Shown here in pieces: positions 6,134-7,445 of a DNA stretch of 7,445 bases. This stretch comes from Vulcanimicrobiota bacterium (GTDB lineage Bacteria > Vulcanimicrobiota > Vulcanimicrobiia > Vulcanimicrobiales > Vulcanimicrobiaceae). The DNA lies in contig JACRUB010000214.1 in NCBI GenBank assembly GCA_014305015.1, positions 1-7,445 of the forward strand. Direction: 5' to 3'. Positions within the stretch are counted from its first letter, which is position 1, and every line of letters starts with the position of its first letter. Position numbers and translations under genes: made by a program. The notes below the pieces were generated by a model. The model made no database searches. It had not been told where the DNA came from and saw only the letters and a list, made by a program, of their open reading frames with translations.

Positions 6134-7445
6134 CTACAAGGCGGCCGCGAGCGACTTGAACGCAGCCGGGATCAGCGGTTTCGGCGTCGCGGCATAGCCG
6201 ACCACAATGCCGTTCATGCGCGCACGCCCGATAAAATAGCTTGAGAGCGGCGGGACGATCACGCCCTGAGCGAGCGCACGTTGTGAGAATTCAACATCCC
6301 GGATTCTGGCGGGAAGCTCCGCAATGAAATGAAGCCCGGCTTGAGTGTCGCGAACCCGGAACGTGCTGCGTCTCATGTTCGAGAGACCCTCGCTGATAAG
6401 CTTGCGCTGCTCATCGTACACCTTGCGCATGCGCGAGATATGCCTGCCTAAATGGCCGCCGTCAATAAAAAGCGCGAGCGCGCCCTGCATGAACGCGTCG
6501 GGCGCCCCTCCCGTCATAACCTGAGCTGCTCGAAAAACGTCCAAGAGAGTGTCCGGTAAAACGATATACGCAAGACGGATCGACGGCGCAAGCACTTTGC
6601 TGAAGGTCCCCACGTAAATAACTCGCGTACTACCCGCAAGGCCTTGAAGTGCCGGAATCGGCCGATTTGTATAGTTGAATTCGCTGTCGTAATCGTCTTC
6701 GATAATCCACGCTCGGGCGTGCGTAGCCCAGTCAAGCAATTGAAGGCGCCGGTCAAGCGAGAGCACTTCGCCCGTCGGATATTGGTGGGACGGGGTAACG
6801 TATGCGAGCTTTGCCTTTAGGCTTGCAAAAGAGGTAACATCCAGCCCCTGCTCATCCACGGGCTTGGCGGCGATGTTTGCGCGCGCACTCAAAAGAATGG
6901 CGCGCATGTTGGGGTAACCCGGTTCTTCGATGATCACTCGGTCGCGCGGATTAAGGAGTACGCCCGCGATCAGCGCGAATGCGGCTTGTGCGCCGCCGGT
7001 AATAATGATGTGCTCGGGTGTGGTTACGACACCACGTGTTTGTTGCAACCGGCGCGCAATTGCCGAGCGCAGGTTTAAGTCGCCGAAGGGGTCCCCGTAG
7101 TCGAGTGCAGCCGACGACAGTTCCATGCGGCCCAAGATTCGTCTGAGAGTGCGGTATGGAAATTTGTCCAGCGCAGGAGCGCCGGGCCGGAAGGACGTTA
7201 TCGTTGCGTTGAGTGGATGCGCAAGGGGTGAAACGTCGAGATAGCGCTGCGCGGCAAGCGATGGAACGATGCGCTCGTGCGCGCGCGCGGTCTGTTTTGG
7301 CAAAGCCAGGATGTGCGGCGCGACGAATGTGCCGACGCCGCGCTCCGTGACGAGATAGCCTTCGGCATGCAACTGTTCAAACGCGTTCAAAACGGTATTG
7401 CGGGACAGACCTAGGTGCGTTTGCAATTCGCGCGTGGAGAGAACG
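6134..7445 (-). CDS. MocR-type regulator, GntR winged helix plus PLP aminotransferase-like domain (5' end cut by window edge)
   Basis: MocR/GabR-type proteins are cytoplasmic transcription factors that use pyridoxal phosphate to sense amines, amino acids or PLP itself. The gene enters from the right edge; the first whole codon is 7444. Readable codons before the TTG at 7426 give VLSTREL, which belongs to the GntR helix-turn-helix, followed by GLSRNTVLNAFEQLHAEGYL and RGVGTFV. A true start must lie beyond 7445, with about 35-45 residues missing. The fold-type I aminotransferase part shows ITGGAQAAF, EEPGYPNMR, TPSHQYPTG, the IIEDDYDSEF cofactor motif (codons near 6679), and GTFSKVLAPSIRLAY. 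In that last motif the Schiff-base lysine codon is 6598-6596. It ends in KSLAAAL. It lies tail to tail with the OPT transporter, so it need not control it; MocR targets are more often divergent genes, here outside the window. Confidence 0.92.
   Translation of the reverse strand, partial: VLSTRELQTHLGLSRNTVLNAFEQLHAEGYLVTERGVGTFVAPHILALPKQTARAHERIVPSLAAQRYLDVSPLAHPLNATITSFRPGAPALDKFPYRTLRRILGRMELSSAALDYGDPFGDLNLRSAIARRLQQTRGVVTTPEHIIITGGAQAAFALIAGVLLNPRDRVIIEEPGYPNMRAILLSARANIAAKPVDEQGLDVTSFASLKAKLAYVTPSHQYPTGEVLSLDRRLQLLDWATHARAWIIEDDYDSEFNYTNRPIPALQGLAGSTRVIYVGTFSKVLAPSIRLAYIVLPDTLLDVFRAAQVMTGGAPDAFMQGALALFIDGGHLGRHISRMRKVYDEQRKLISEGLSNMRRSTFRVRDTQAGLHFIAELPARIRDVEFSQRALAQGVIVPPLSSYFIGRARMNGIVVGYAATPKPLIPAAFKSLAAAL

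Overview
This is a chromosomal window from a bacterium of moderately high GC. Genes are tightly packed, GTG starts are common, and overlaps or near-abutting gene pairs are frequent. The two small secreted proteins match no family I can name, and the rest are general bacterial families, so sequence alone does not fix the taxonomy. An uncultured, environmental, chemotaxis-capable lineage (for example a Ca. Eremiobacterota-like group) is only a guess. I see no rRNA, tRNA, CRISPR array, insertion sequence or phage gene.

Left part (1-1721). A minus-strand gene for a small multi-pass membrane protein runs off the left edge. It is readable only by switching frame twice, so it looks broken. Divergent from it, on the plus strand, is a remnant of an AhpC/Prx1-type peroxiredoxin. 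Its fold start and C-terminal resolving-cysteine motif are clear. The peroxidatic cysteine codon reads Arg, and the central part of the protein (roughly 85-90 residues by comparison with the family) is missing in frame. Its stop codon directly abuts the GTG start of an intact zinc-free quinone oxidoreductase, so the two probably formed a redox operon.

Middle part (1722-3040). A divergent pair of secreted proteins shares a 57-bp control region. On the minus strand is a glutamine-rich protein of 130 residues with a CPSC motif. On the plus strand is a 281-residue exported protein of unknown family.

Right part (3139-7445). A compact plus-strand run holds a CheY-type receiver, a CheC-type CheY-P phosphatase (ATGA overlap) and an OPT-family transporter (3-nt gap). 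CheY and CheC form a phospho-signal and its eraser, but no kinase, receptor or CheD is in view. The OPT gene ends 2 nt from the end of a convergent MocR-type regulator (GntR winged helix fused to an aminotransferase-like domain), whose N-terminus is cut by the right edge.

The points most worth following up are the two adjacent damaged genes on the left, the peroxiredoxin that lost its catalytic cysteine yet keeps an open frame, and the unusual cheY-cheC-OPT arrangement.
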